In this document: positions 50,001 through 58,527 of the stretch, piece by piece
Position numbering within the stretch: the first letter of the stretch is position 1
Layout: each line of letters opens with the position of its first letter
Origin: Mycolicibacterium moriokaense
Lineage (GTDB): Bacteria > Actinomycetota > Actinomycetes > Mycobacteriales > Mycobacteriaceae
Assembly: GCF_010726085.1 (NCBI RefSeq)
Contig: NZ_AP022560.1
Coordinates: forward strand, 2,728,001 to 2,792,000
Direction: 5' to 3'
Length of the DNA: 64,000 bases
Made by a program: the position numbers and the translations under genes
The notes under the pieces: generated by a model
Told to the model about the DNA's origin: nothing
The model's input: only the letters and a program-made list of their open reading frames with translations
Databases searched by the model: none

Positions 50001-52201
50001 CGACACGGCTGATGGACGATGACGACGCCGAGGACGGCGGCTGGATCACCCACAGCAGTGCGGTGGCCGCGGCCGACGACGACATCGAGGATCTGCTGGG
50101 ACAGGTGATCGATGAGTCCGCCGCGCGAGCGCGGTGCACCGAAGTGCTGACACCGAACCACGTCGTGGACACGCTGACCACACTCGGCGTGGCGGCGATG
50201 GGATTCGGTTGGGAGATCCTCGATCTGCGCCGCGGTGAGGGCGAGCTGATCGCCAGGGTCGCCGGCGACGGCTACCTGACGCCACCTGCGACATGGGCGC
50301 CGCTGCTGGACGCGGCGACGTCTGCGGCCTCCACCATTTTCGACGGCCCGCCGCGACTGCGCATGCCCGCACGCATCGAACGGGTGCAGGTGTACGGCCG
50401 CCCGCCCGCCGTGGCGGTCCTGCACGTGCGCCGGCGGCCGGGAACCACCACGACCGATGTGCTGATCGCCGACGAGTCGGGGGCCGTCCACGTGTCGCTG
50501 ACGGGTATGTCCTTCGAGGAACTGGAAAGCCCTGCGGGAAGTGATCTTTCACGCATGCTGCACCACATCACCTGGCACGCGGTCCCGTGGCGGGACGACG
50601 ACCGGCCGTCATCCGTGGTCGTCGTCGGGGGAGATGCCGACACCCGGCACTTCGTGACCCGCGATCTCGTCGCCGCCGATGTGCCGCACGCGGTGTGTGC
50701 CGGTCCGGACGACATCGCCGCGTCCGACGCGGAGTTGGACCGCGGTGCGGTGGTGTTGGTGCTGTGCCGCAACCACGACTCGCCCCAGCAGTCGGTCGAT
50801 GTGGTGATGCGGACGCTGAGACACCTCCTCGACCACGGTGCGAAGGCGCGCATGTGGGTGCTGACCGAACGCGTGCACGAAGGCAAGAATGTGGCCCACG
50901 CGCCGCTGTGGGGTCTGGCCAGAGTCGCTGCCGCCGAGCACCCCAAGGTCTTCGGCGGCGTGCTCGACCTCGGCGAGCCGCACCTGCCCGTCGGCGCATT
51001 GGCGTCGCTGCACGGCCATCCTGTCGTCGTGTTCCGCGACGGTGTCGCTCAGGTGGCGCGGCTGGCGTTCGCAGGCCGGGGGACCGGTACCCCCATGCAG
51101 TGTTCGGCGGGTGGCACCTACCTGATCACCGGCGGCACAGGCGTTCTCGGTCTGCGCATGGCGCAACGGCTCGCCGACATCGGTGCACGACGACTGGTGT
51201 TGCTGTCCCGCACCGGCATGCTCGAACGCGCCGAGTGGCGGGATGCGGGGGAGTCCGAGTTGATCCGCACCGTGGCCGCGTTGGAAGAGCGCGGGGTGTC
51301 GGTGCACATCATCCCGCTCGACATCGGCGCGCCGGACGCGGCCGACGCGTTACGCGCCGCGCTGCGGTATCTGCCGCCGGTGCGCGGTGTCATCCACGCG
51401 GCGGGTGTGGAAGCCGGTGCGCTGCTTGTCAACACGAGCCCCGCCGACTTCGCGGCCGCAATGCACCCGAAGGTCGACGGCACGTTGACCTTGCACGAGG
51501 TGTTCCCGCCGGAGCAGTTGGATTGGATGGTGCTCTTCTCGTCGTGCGGCTACCTCGCAGGCTTCCCTGGACAGGGGGCGTACGCGTGCGCGAACTCGTT
51601 CCTCGACGTCATGGCGCGCCACCGCCGAGGCCTCGGCGACCGCACCGTCAGCATCGCGTGGACGGCATGGCGGGGGCTGGGGATGGGCTCGACGTCCGGC
51701 TTCGTCGCGGCGCAACTGGACGCGCTCGGCATGGGCACCATCGCCGCCGATGAAGCCGTCCGCGCACTGGACCTGGCGATGCGCGACGGCGAATCGAACA
51801 TCGTTGTGCTGCCGGTCCTTCCGGAAGCCGCAGCGGTGCCGATGCTCGCCGACGTGGCACCAGTCGAGGACGGCGGTTCGGACATCCGGGATGCTTTGTT
51901 GGACAGCTTTGCCGGCGACGACGGCGAGCCCGATCCGAAGCGCGTCGCCGAGCGGGTGGTCGCCGCGGTGGCCGCCCAGCTCGGACTGCCGGAGGAAGAC
52001 GTGGACACCGCGCTGCCGTTGGTGGAGATCGGTGTCGACTCGATCATGACCGTCGGGCTGCTGCGCCAACTCGAGAAGCAGACCGGACTGTCGCTGCCGC
52101 CGACGCTGCTGTGGGAGTACCCGACCGCGGCGGCCGTCTCAGAGCGAATCTCCGAACTCCTGACGGCGCCGGATGTTTCGCAGGAAGTTCCGGTGCCCTA
52201 G
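47042..52201 (+). CDS. Iterative type I polyketide synthase, 6-methylsalicylic acid synthase-like (KS-AT-DH-KR-ACP)
   Basis: The 1,719-aa protein shows ketosynthase (about 6-425; VALDAACAASLVA with Cys177, EAHGTGTPTGD, NVGHLEGGAG), acyltransferase (about 525-830; GHSVGE with Ser618, VAFHS suggesting malonyl), dehydratase/product-template-like domain (about 880-1170; DHPVQNTEIVPAAVI with His923), ketoreductase (about 1360-1545; GGTGVLG at 1364, SSCGYLAGFPGQGAYACAN) and acyl carrier (GVDSIM, Ser1667). Domain order, length and motifs such as GIMSPNGDAQAHM and YGYGGTIAHVLLEEAP fit 6-MSA/ChlB1-type iterative synthases, which build 6-methylsalicylate from acetyl- and three malonyl-CoA. The gene converges on mbtA. 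An alternative is a source of the hydroxybutyryl unit usually made by MbtC/MbtD. No iron box was found upstream. Confidence 0.85.
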   Translation: MAATNEPIALIGIGCRLGGGITDPAQFWTFLTEGRSDVREVPEERWEPYLRRDPRNAAVLKETTRWGTFLDDLAGFDAEFFGVSPREAELMDPQQRLALEVSWEALEHAGVPPRTLAGSDTAVLMGVNSDDYGKLIMEDLPGIEAWTGIGTSLCGIANRVSHLLDLRGPSVALDAACAASLVAVHQACQMLRAGETSLALAGGVSALIGPGLTRVLDEAGATAPDGRCKTFDADADGYGRGEGAAVVVLKRLSDAVRDGDRVIALVRGGAVAQDGRTVGIMSPNGDAQAHMFARACESAGVPPRSVDFIEAHGTGTPTGDPTEVRALASVYGVDRPADAPCRIGSVKPNVGHLEGGAGVVGLIKAALALHHEAIPPTAGLKTLTPAVDWAASGLRVPTTVEPWQRVEGTPRRAAVCSYGYGGTIAHVLLEEAPPASAVDSPIATPGVIPISARSSARLCTQARALADHLRAGDHGLHRVAAAAWTRRFHEPVRAAVVAEDIDALVAGLDALADDEADPSVVTGRALADGAVWVFSGHGSHWSGMGRQLLERVPAFAAVIDAIDPVFGAELGFSARDALRSGELGGTDRVQALTFAMQVGLAAVLRERGVTPAAVIGHSVGEVAACVTAGVFDLTVGAAVACYRARGFQSVAGQGAMALVRLPFSEAERRLTGHGDVVAAISASPASTVVSGSVDAVEHVCRVWTDEGVMVRRVNTDVAFHSPMMDALTAELGRLIAALPTPWPAEIPLYTTALIDPRSTAPRDQNYWVANLRDRVRFAEAVTAAAEDGHRLFLEVSAHPVVAHSIVETLTHSGVDEHAVVPLLRRERDELHAVATAVGTLHCNGARVRHGFDASAPWADALPVTQWHHRRFWRTPTPPPGGRGVHDVDSHTLLGGRMDVTGAVASTMWQTRLDMSTRPYPGDHPVQNTEIVPAAVILNTFLGAVADLNTRSDRSGTDLVDVRLRTPVAPSRTRDVQVVLQDRALTLSTRLMDDDDAEDGGWITHSSAVAAADDDIEDLLGQVIDESAARARCTEVLTPNHVVDTLTTLGVAAMGFGWEILDLRRGEGELIARVAGDGYLTPPATWAPLLDAATSAASTIFDGPPRLRMPARIERVQVYGRPPAVAVLHVRRRPGTTTTDVLIADESGAVHVSLTGMSFEELESPAGSDLSRMLHHITWHAVPWRDDDRPSSVVVVGGDADTRHFVTRDLVAADVPHAVCAGPDDIAASDAELDRGAVVLVLCRNHDSPQQSVDVVMRTLRHLLDHGAKARMWVLTERVHEGKNVAHAPLWGLARVAAAEHPKVFGGVLDLGEPHLPVGALASLHGHPVVVFRDGVAQVARLAFAGRGTGTPMQCSAGGTYLITGGTGVLGLRMAQRLADIGARRLVLLSRTGMLERAEWRDAGESELIRTVAALEERGVSVHIIPLDIGAPDAADALRAALRYLPPVRGVIHAAGVEAGALLVNTSPADFAAAMHPKVDGTLTLHEVFPPEQLDWMVLFSSCGYLAGFPGQGAYACANSFLDVMARHRRGLGDRTVSIAWTAWRGLGMGSTSGFVAAQLDALGMGTIAADEAVRALDLAMRDGESNIVVLPVLPEAAAVPMLADVAPVEDGGSDIRDALLDSFAGDDGEPDPKRVAERVVAAVAAQLGLPEEDVDTALPLVEIGVDSIMTVGLLRQLEKQTGLSLPPTLLWEYPTAAAVSERISELLTAPDVSQEVPVP

Positions 52202-52206
52202 TACCG

Positions 52207-53859
52207 TCAGGACGACACGAGCTGCGCCACGACCTTCTTCTTGTCCACCTTGCCGACGGCCGTCTTGGGCAGCGTCGACATCGGGACAAGCACGTCGGGC
52301 CGTGAGTGTGCCGACACTCCGCGTTCGTCGAGGAACTGATTCAGCTCGCTGAGCGTGATCGCAGGCCCGCTGAAGACGACTGCCGCGCAGATCTTTTCGC
52401 CCAGGTACTCGTCGGGCAGGGCGACGGCCGCCGCGGCATAGATCGCCGGATGGGCGAACAGGTGCTCCTCGAGATCGGACGCAGACACGGTCTCCCCGCC
52501 GCGGTGGATGACGTCCTTGATGCGACCGGTGACCTCGACGTAACCCGTCCTGGGACCGTCGGCGAAGATCCGCACCCGATCGCCGGTGCGGTAGAAGCCG
52601 TCGGGGCTGAACGACCGCGCGTTCGCCTCGTCGGCCCGGTAGTAGCCGTTGAGGGTGTAGGGCCCGCGCACCAGCAATTCACCCTCCTCGCCGGGGGCGA
52701 CCTCGCGGCCCGCCTCGTCGACGACGCGCATCTCGTCGTGCGGCGACATCGGCCGGCCCTGCGTGTTGACCACGACGTCGACATCGTCGCCGGGGCGGGT
52801 GAAATTCAGCATCCCCTCGGCCATTCCAAAGATCTGCTGCAGTCCCGGCGTCAAACCGTCCAGGATGTAGCGCGCCTCCTCGGCGGTCATCCGCGAACCG
52901 CCCACCTGGAGCAGACGCAGCGACGTGGGCAGCACGGGTTCCCAATCGCACGCCTGCGTCCAGACCTTGGCCAGTGCGTTCACCAGCGCGGTCACCGTCA
53001 CACGGTGCCGGTCGATCAACGCGAATGCCGACTCGGGGCTGGGATCGGTGGTGAACACCGACGTCGCGCCGACGGTCATCGACCCCAGCAGACCGGGGCA
53101 GGCGAGCGGGAAGTTGTGGCCGGCGGGCAAGGCGACGAGGTAGACGTCTTCGCCGGTGAGTCCGCACTCTTTCGCGCAGGCGGTCGCGTTGTAGACGTAG
53201 TCATCGTGCGTGCGCGCGATCAGCTTGGGCAGTCCGGTCGTGCCGCCCGACACCAGAAGCAGGGCGGGCGTACTCGTGTCGGCGGCTGCGCGGTCAGGGA
53301 CGGGGCCGTCGAAATCGGCCAGCTCTGACCAGGATTCGTACTGCCCGGGGTCACCATCGACGAATACGTGGGTCAGGCGCGGGTTGTCGGCCATCAACTC
53401 GCGGGCCAGTTCGCGATAGTCGAACCCGGCGACCTGGTCGGCGATGACCACGCCGACCGCACCGCTGACTTCGGCGAAGTGCGACAGCTCGGCATAGCGG
53501 TGGCCCGGAAGGCACATCACCGGTACCACGCCCGCGCGTAGGAGGCCGAACAGCGCCACGGCGAACTGCGCCGTGTTGGGCAGCTGCAGCAGCACTCGAT
53601 CACCGGCCGCGATGCCGCGATCCGCCAACGCCGCAGCGATGCGGTCGGCGCGCGCGTGCAGTTCGGCGAAGGTGTACGAAACCTTCGGATCGATCACTGC
53701 GACGCGGTCCGGCCAGGCCGCGGCGGCGTCGCCGAGGATGGAATCCAGCGGTCGCCCGGTCCAGTAACCCGCCTCCCGATACTGCTGGGCGCGCTCGGGC
53801 GGGAACGGCACGAAGCCAGTGGTGAGATCGCTCCGCTGAGGCTCTAAACCAGTGCTCAT
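52207..53859 (-). CDS. mbtA: Aryl-AMP ligase MbtA (salicylate-activating)
   Basis: The 550-aa protein is a stand-alone adenylating enzyme: LLLVSGGTTGLPKLIARTHDDYVYNA (P-loop), PAGHNFPLACPGLLGS with the aromatic-acid-binding His/Asn region, QQIFGMAEGMLNFTRPGDD, YRTGDRVR and TAVGKVDKKKV with the C-terminal catalytic Lys. These are the features of DhbE/MbtA ligases that load salicylate or relatives onto the aryl carrier of MbtB. It diverges from mbtB, sharing the two iron boxes at 53904-53945. It converges on the 6-MSAS-like gene with five bases between stops, so its preferred acid may be 6-methylsalicylate. Confidence 0.93.
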   Translation of the reverse strand: MSTGLEPQRSDLTTGFVPFPPERAQQYREAGYWTGRPLDSILGDAAAAWPDRVAVIDPKVSYTFAELHARADRIAAALADRGIAAGDRVLLQLPNTAQFAVALFGLLRAGVVPVMCLPGHRYAELSHFAEVSGAVGVVIADQVAGFDYRELARELMADNPRLTHVFVDGDPGQYESWSELADFDGPVPDRAAADTSTPALLLVSGGTTGLPKLIARTHDDYVYNATACAKECGLTGEDVYLVALPAGHNFPLACPGLLGSMTVGATSVFTTDPSPESAFALIDRHRVTVTALVNALAKVWTQACDWEPVLPTSLRLLQVGGSRMTAEEARYILDGLTPGLQQIFGMAEGMLNFTRPGDDVDVVVNTQGRPMSPHDEMRVVDEAGREVAPGEEGELLVRGPYTLNGYYRADEANARSFSPDGFYRTGDRVRIFADGPRTGYVEVTGRIKDVIHRGGETVSASDLEEHLFAHPAIYAAAAVALPDEYLGEKICAAVVFSGPAITLSELNQFLDERGVSAHSRPDVLVPMSTLPKTAVGKVDKKKVVAQLVSS

Positions 53860-53903
53860 GAGTGCCGTAACCCCTCGAGGTAGGTGTGTTCGGTGCCTCG
53901 AAT

Positions 53904-53945
53904 ATAAGGTAGCCTCGCCGAATTAGTTAGGGCAGCCTTTACTAA
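53904..53945. promoter_or_regulatory. Two IdeR-type iron boxes between mbtA and mbtB
   Basis: TTAGGGCAGCCTTTACTAA (53927-53945) matches the IdeR consensus TTAGGTTAGGCTAACCTAA at 13 of 19 positions with both TTAG/CTAA ends. A weaker box, ATAAGGTAGCCTCGCCGAA (53904-53922), matches at about 12. Their centres are 23 bases apart. Iron-loaded IdeR bound here would repress both divergent genes. Confidence 0.85.
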
Positions 53946-53958
53946 TTTGGAGGACAGT

Positions 53959-56900
53959 GTGGGTGTTGCGGGCGGGGCAGACAACAGCGGTGGTCGTTCT
54001 CTTGACACCGTCCGCGCGGAGGTCGCAGAGCTGCTCGGCGTGACGCCCGACGAGGTCGACCCTCACGCCGACCTGATCGCGTCCGGCCTCGATTCGATCC
54101 GCATGATGTCGCTGTCCGGGCGTTGGCGGAAGCAGGGAATCGACATCAACTTCGCCGCATTGGCGGAGACCCCGACGGTGGCCGCGTGGTCGGCGCTGGT
54201 GGCGGGGCAGTCCACGTCCGATGAATCCGTCGAGGTCGATGATGCCGTCCACGCAGATGACGGTGACGTCTTCCCGCTGACGCCCATGCAGCACGCGATG
54301 TGGCTGGGCCGTAACGACGATCAGCAACTCGGTGGCGTTGCTGCCCACCTGTACGTCGAGTTCGACGGCGCCGGCGTCGATCCGGACCGCCTGCGCGACG
54401 CGGCGGCGAAACTCGTTGCGCGGCACCCGATGTTGCGTGTGGAGATCCTGCCCGACGGCACCCAGCGGATCGGCGATCGCGACCTACCCGTCACCGTCTA
54501 CGACCTGCGTGAACTCGACATGGAAGCGGCCGAGCAGCGGCTGGAAGACCTGCGCCACCAGAAATCGCATCAAATGCTCGACGGCGATGTGCTCGAGCTG
54601 AGCCTGTCACTGCTGCCGGACGGGCGGACGCGGTTACACGTCGACATGGACATGGACGCCGCCGACGCGGTGAGCTACCGCAACTTCATGGCCGACCTCG
54701 CGGTGTTCTACCGCGGTGGAGAACTGCCCGAACTGCGCTACACCTACCGCCAATACCGCGGCGCGCTCACCGCCGCCGATCCCGGCCCCTCCGACGAGGA
54801 CCGGCAGTGGTGGGCCGACCGCATCCCCGAGTTGCCCGAATCGCCTGCGCTGCCGCTGGTTCCACTTGCCGAACAGGCCGACCCCCGACGCAGTATCCGG
54901 CTCTGGCATGTCTTCGACGTGGACACGCGCGACGCGCTGTTCGCGGCCGCGCACCGGCGTGGGTGCACGCCGGCGATGGCCGTTGCCGCGTCGTACTCGA
55001 ATGCGTTGGCGCGGTGGTCCAGCGGGTCCCGGTTCCTGCTCAACCTGCCGATGTTCGGCCGGGAGCCGTTCCATCCCGATGTCGACAAGCTGGTCGGCTG
55101 CTTCACCTCGTCGTTGATGCTCGATATCGATCTGACTCAGGCCAGAACCCCCGCGGAGCGGACCCGCGCGGTGCAGCAGACGTTGCACGACGCCGCTCGT
55201 CATTCGAGCTACTCCGGCCTGTCCGTACTGCGCGACCTGGGCCGCCACCGCGGCACCCAGACGCTCGCCCCGATCGTGTACACCAGTGCGCTCGGGCTCG
55301 GTGACCTGTTCGCCGGTGAGGTCACCGACGCATTCGGTGCGCCGGTGTGGACCATTTCCCAAGGCCCGCAGGTACTCATCGACGCGCAGGCGACACCCCT
55401 GGCGACCGGTCTGATGATCAACTGGGATGTCCGCATCGCCGCGTTTCGGCCAGGAGTTCCCGAAGCGATGTTCGCCTACCACGTGGCGGAACTGGCCCGG
55501 CTGGCCGCCGACGACGCGGCGTGGGACGCCTCCGATCCGCCCGCGGTGCCCGAGAGTCAACGCGCGGTGCGCCATGCGGTGAACAGCGTGACGGCGCCGC
55601 GAAGTGGAGAGGCGCTCCACGACGGGTTCTTCCGCAATGCGCTGGCGACACCCGATGCGCCCGCCGTGTTCAGCGAGGACGGCTGCCTGACCTATGCAGA
55701 GTTGCGCACGCGTGCGCTCGCCATTGCGGAAACGTTACGCCGCAATGGGGTTCGGCCCGGCGACCTGGTCGCGCTCGTCGGCCCCAAGTGCGCCGGGCAG
55801 ATCCCCGCGATGCTCGGCATCCTCGCCGCAGGCGCGGCCTATCTCCCGATCGGCGCCGACCAGCCTGCCGAACGGACCGCCAGGATCCTCGAGTCCAGCG
55901 ACGTCGCTGCGGTGCTGCTCTGCGGCGACGGCCGCGCCGAGGCGACCGCACCGGTCCTCACCGTCGCGTCGGCGATGCAGGCTCACATCGACGCCGAACC
56001 CACCCCGGTCGATCCAGGAGACCTGGCCTACGTGTTGTTCACGTCGGGGTCGACTGGCGAGCCGAAGGGTGTCGAGCTGACCCACGACGCGGTGATGAAC
56101 ACCGTCGAGTTCGTCAGTCGCCGTTTCGATCTCGGGGCGACGGATCGTACCCTGGCGCTGTCGACGCTGGAATGCGACCACTCGGTGGTCGACGTTTTCG
56201 GGATTCTGCGCGCCGGGGGAGCGGTCGTCGTGGTCGACGAACAGTACCGGCGCGATCCTGACAAGTGGGCCGAGCTCGTCGAACGTCACTCCGTCACCAT
56301 GCTGAATTTCATGCCCGGCTGGATGGAGATGCTGCTCCCTGTCGGTGGCTCGCGGTTGTCCGGGCTTCGCGTGGTGCTGCTCGGCGGTGATTGGGTACGC
56401 CCCGAACTCATCCGCGGTCTGCGCAAGTGCGCACCCGGCGTGCGCGCACACGGCCTCGGCGGAGCGACCGAACTCGCGATCCATGCGGCCATCTGCGACG
56501 TCGCGGATCCGGAGCCGGAGTGGACCGCGGTGCCGTACGGCACGCCGCTGCCCAACAATGTCTGCCGCGTGGTCGCCGCCGATGGCTCCGACTGCCCGGA
56601 CTGGGTGCCGGGTGAGCTGTGGGTGTCGGGGCGGGGCATCGCGCGCGGCTACCGTGGCCGGCCCGACCTGACCGCCGAGAAGTTCGTCGAGTACGACGGC
56701 CGAACGTGGTATCGGACAGGCGATCTCGTCCGCTACCGGCCAGACGGCAGTCTCGACTTCGTCGGTCGTATCGACCACCGCGTCAAGATCAGTAACTACC
56801 GAGTCGAACTCGGTGACGTCGAGTCGGCGCTCAAGCGGGTGCCGCACGTCGACGGGGCGGTCGCGGCGGTGCTGCCGGGAGAGCCGGATCTGCTTGCGGC

Positions 56901-57432
56901 ACTTGTGAGCACCGATGATCCGAACCTCGATTCGCAGTCGGTCGCCGCCGCGCTGACCGAGCTGGTGCCCGAGCACATGATCCCCAAGATCATCGTCGTA
57001 TCCGACCGGATCCCTTACACGGTGAACGGAAAGCTCGACCGCAACGCCGTCACACGAGAGCTCGCGCAAGCCGAACCGCCTGCGGCGAACGCCTATCGGG
57101 CCCCGTCGACGCCGCTGGAATCCGCGCTGGTCGGCATTGTCGCCGAGATACTCGACGTCGCGACCGACACGGTCGGGGTCGACGACGACTTCTTCTCTCT
57201 CGGTGGCGATTCCGTCTTGGCGACCCAGGTGATCGCCCGGGTCCGGGATTGGCTAGATACACCGACGGCAAAGGTCGCGGACATGTTCGCGGCGCGATGC
57301 GTTTCGAAGTTGGCCGACCGACTCGTCGAACGCGAACCGGACGCCGACCGGCTCGCGATGGTCGCCGAGGTGTACCTGGAGGTCGCCGGGATGGAGAGCG
57401 CCGAGGTGCTGTCCGAACTGGCGAGCGGCTAG
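53959..57432 (+). CDS. mbtB: Mycobactin NRPS MbtB (ArCP-Cy-A-PCP), without thioesterase
   Basis: GTG 53959 follows GGAGGA (53949-53954), giving 1,157 aa. An aryl carrier (GLDSIRMM, Ser46) comes first, then a cyclisation domain (about 85-510, from FPLTPMQHAMWLGRNDDQQLGG), an adenylation domain (about 545-1040, YVLFTSGSTGEPKGVEL near 691, YRTGDLVRYRPDG) and a carrier (LGGDSVLATQ, Ser1085). It condenses the aryl acid with Ser/Thr and forms the oxazoline ring. M. tuberculosis MbtB has a C-terminal thioesterase that is absent here; the protein ends LEVAGMESAEVLSELASG. Its stop overlaps that of the convergent oxidoreductase gene (CTAG). Confidence 0.94.
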   Translation: MGVAGGADNSGGRSLDTVRAEVAELLGVTPDEVDPHADLIASGLDSIRMMSLSGRWRKQGIDINFAALAETPTVAAWSALVAGQSTSDESVEVDDAVHADDGDVFPLTPMQHAMWLGRNDDQQLGGVAAHLYVEFDGAGVDPDRLRDAAAKLVARHPMLRVEILPDGTQRIGDRDLPVTVYDLRELDMEAAEQRLEDLRHQKSHQMLDGDVLELSLSLLPDGRTRLHVDMDMDAADAVSYRNFMADLAVFYRGGELPELRYTYRQYRGALTAADPGPSDEDRQWWADRIPELPESPALPLVPLAEQADPRRSIRLWHVFDVDTRDALFAAAHRRGCTPAMAVAASYSNALARWSSGSRFLLNLPMFGREPFHPDVDKLVGCFTSSLMLDIDLTQARTPAERTRAVQQTLHDAARHSSYSGLSVLRDLGRHRGTQTLAPIVYTSALGLGDLFAGEVTDAFGAPVWTISQGPQVLIDAQATPLATGLMINWDVRIAAFRPGVPEAMFAYHVAELARLAADDAAWDASDPPAVPESQRAVRHAVNSVTAPRSGEALHDGFFRNALATPDAPAVFSEDGCLTYAELRTRALAIAETLRRNGVRPGDLVALVGPKCAGQIPAMLGILAAGAAYLPIGADQPAERTARILESSDVAAVLLCGDGRAEATAPVLTVASAMQAHIDAEPTPVDPGDLAYVLFTSGSTGEPKGVELTHDAVMNTVEFVSRRFDLGATDRTLALSTLECDHSVVDVFGILRAGGAVVVVDEQYRRDPDKWAELVERHSVTMLNFMPGWMEMLLPVGGSRLSGLRVVLLGGDWVRPELIRGLRKCAPGVRAHGLGGATELAIHAAICDVADPEPEWTAVPYGTPLPNNVCRVVAADGSDCPDWVPGELWVSGRGIARGYRGRPDLTAEKFVEYDGRTWYRTGDLVRYRPDGSLDFVGRIDHRVKISNYRVELGDVESALKRVPHVDGAVAAVLPGEPDLLAALVSTDDPNLDSQSVAAALTELVPEHMIPKIIVVSDRIPYTVNGKLDRNAVTRELAQAEPPAANAYRAPSTPLESALVGIVAEILDVATDTVGVDDDFFSLGGDSVLATQVIARVRDWLDTPTAKVADMFAARCVSKLADRLVEREPDADRLAMVAEVYLEVAGMESAEVLSELASG

Positions 57433-58289
57433 CTCACCGCGGCACCGAGCCGGCGCCACTGCTCGTGGGGGAACTCCCGCGGGTCCGCGGTGAGCACCTG
57501 GACGCAAACGTGGTCAGCCCCCGCTTGCAGGTGTTCGTTCACCCGGTTCAGCACGGTCTCCTCGTCACCCCATGCGATCAACGCGTCGAACAGCCGGTCG
57601 CTGACCGAATCGAGCTCCTCCTGGGTGAAACCCGAGCGCAACAAGTTGTTGGCGTAGTTCGGCAGCGCCAGATAGGACCGCAACCAGTTGGTCCCGACCG
57701 CGCGGGCCTCCTCGCGGTCGTTCGTCAGGAAGACGGTCTGCTCCGGCAGCAGCAGCGGTCCCTCGCCGAGGTGCTCACGGGCGTAGCGGGTGTGATCGGG
57801 CGTGACGAGGTAGGGGTGCGCGCCCCGGGACCGCGTCGCGGCGAGTTCGAGCATCTTCGGTCCCAGCGCCGCGAGCACGCGGTTGGCGACGGGCACCGGG
57901 TTCTCGGTCGCATCGATGCCGTCCAGGTAGGCCCGCGTCGCGGCGAGTGGCTTGCGGTAGAGACCGGGCTCCTTGGAATCGATGAGCGGCGCGTGGCTGA
58001 CCCCGATGCCCAAGAGGAAGCGTTCCCCATGCTCAGCGGTCAGCGAGGCGTACGTCGCCGCCACCTCCGCGGGCTCGTGCATCCATAGATTCAGAATCCC
58101 GGTGGCGATGACCACCTGCTTGGTCGACGACAGCAGGTTGGCGACCGAATCGAGCACCGGGCCGCCGACGTCCGGGATCCATAGGGCGGTGAATCCGAGT
58201 TCCTCCAACTCCGCGGCGGCTTCGGCGGCCTGCCCGGGATCGCCGTAGCGCAACTGCGAACTCCATACACCGATGCCTGCTAGATCCAT
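57429..58289 (-). CDS. LLM-class oxidoreductase, probably F420-dependent
   Basis: From ATG 58289, with GGAAAGGAT upstream, the protein has 286 aa: LAGIGVWSSQLRYGDPGQAAEAAAELEELGFTALWIPDVGG, LSSTKQVVIATGILNLWMHEPAEVAATYASLTAEHGERFLLGIGVSHAPLID and RVLAALGPKMLELAATRSRGAHPYLVTPDHT. This matches the mycobacterial F420-dependent LLM families (TIGR03620 type) more than the FMN monooxygenases in the first half of the window. It lies between mbtB and mbtE in the opposite direction, where mbtC/mbtD are usually found, and close to the iron boxes of mbtE, so it could be iron-regulated. Role in siderophore metabolism unknown. Confidence 0.82.
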   Translation of the reverse strand: MDLAGIGVWSSQLRYGDPGQAAEAAAELEELGFTALWIPDVGGPVLDSVANLLSSTKQVVIATGILNLWMHEPAEVAATYASLTAEHGERFLLGIGVSHAPLIDSKEPGLYRKPLAATRAYLDGIDATENPVPVANRVLAALGPKMLELAATRSRGAHPYLVTPDHTRYAREHLGEGPLLLPEQTVFLTNDREEARAVGTNWLRSYLALPNYANNLLRSGFTQEELDSVSDRLFDALIAWGDEETVLNRVNEHLQAGADHVCVQVLTADPREFPHEQWRRLGAAVS

Positions 58290-58384
58290 GTATCGATCCT
58301 TTCCCGGGGAACTATCGGCCCACGCTACCGGCGGTGAAAATCGATCCGCCCGGGGGCACATGTAGGGGTCATCGAAAGGCCCAT

Positions 58385-58422
58385 TTAGGGTAACCTCACC
58401 TACTTAGGACAGCCTGCACTAA
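58385..58422. promoter_or_regulatory. Two abutting IdeR-type iron boxes before mbtE
   Basis: TTAGGGTAACCTCACCTAC (58385-58403) and TTAGGACAGCCTGCACTAA (58404-58422) are two 19-base boxes directly end to end. Each resembles the IdeR consensus, with about 13 matches for the first; the second has the TTAG...CTAA ends. They sit about 105 bases before the mbtE start and about 95 bases before the divergent oxidoreductase, so both may be iron-controlled. Confidence 0.82.
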
Positions 58423-58527
58423 TTCACGCTCGGGGAAGTTTGGCGTGCAGGCACAGCTGCGAGACACCACCGGGGCTGAGCATCGCCGGTCTCATTCCCG
58501 GAACGATCAGAGAGAGTGGAAACACGC

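Noticed and set aside
47042..52201. Fused MbtC-MbtD rather than an aromatic PKS
   Set aside because: MbtC plus MbtD would give KS-AT-KR-ACP of about 1,450 aa without the DH region; the motifs and 1,719-aa length fit 6-MSA-type synthases better. Kept as an alternative in the feature note.
55735..57069. Minus-strand open frame of 444 aa inside mbtB
   Set aside because: Antisense to a well-supported NRPS adenylation domain; no motifs.
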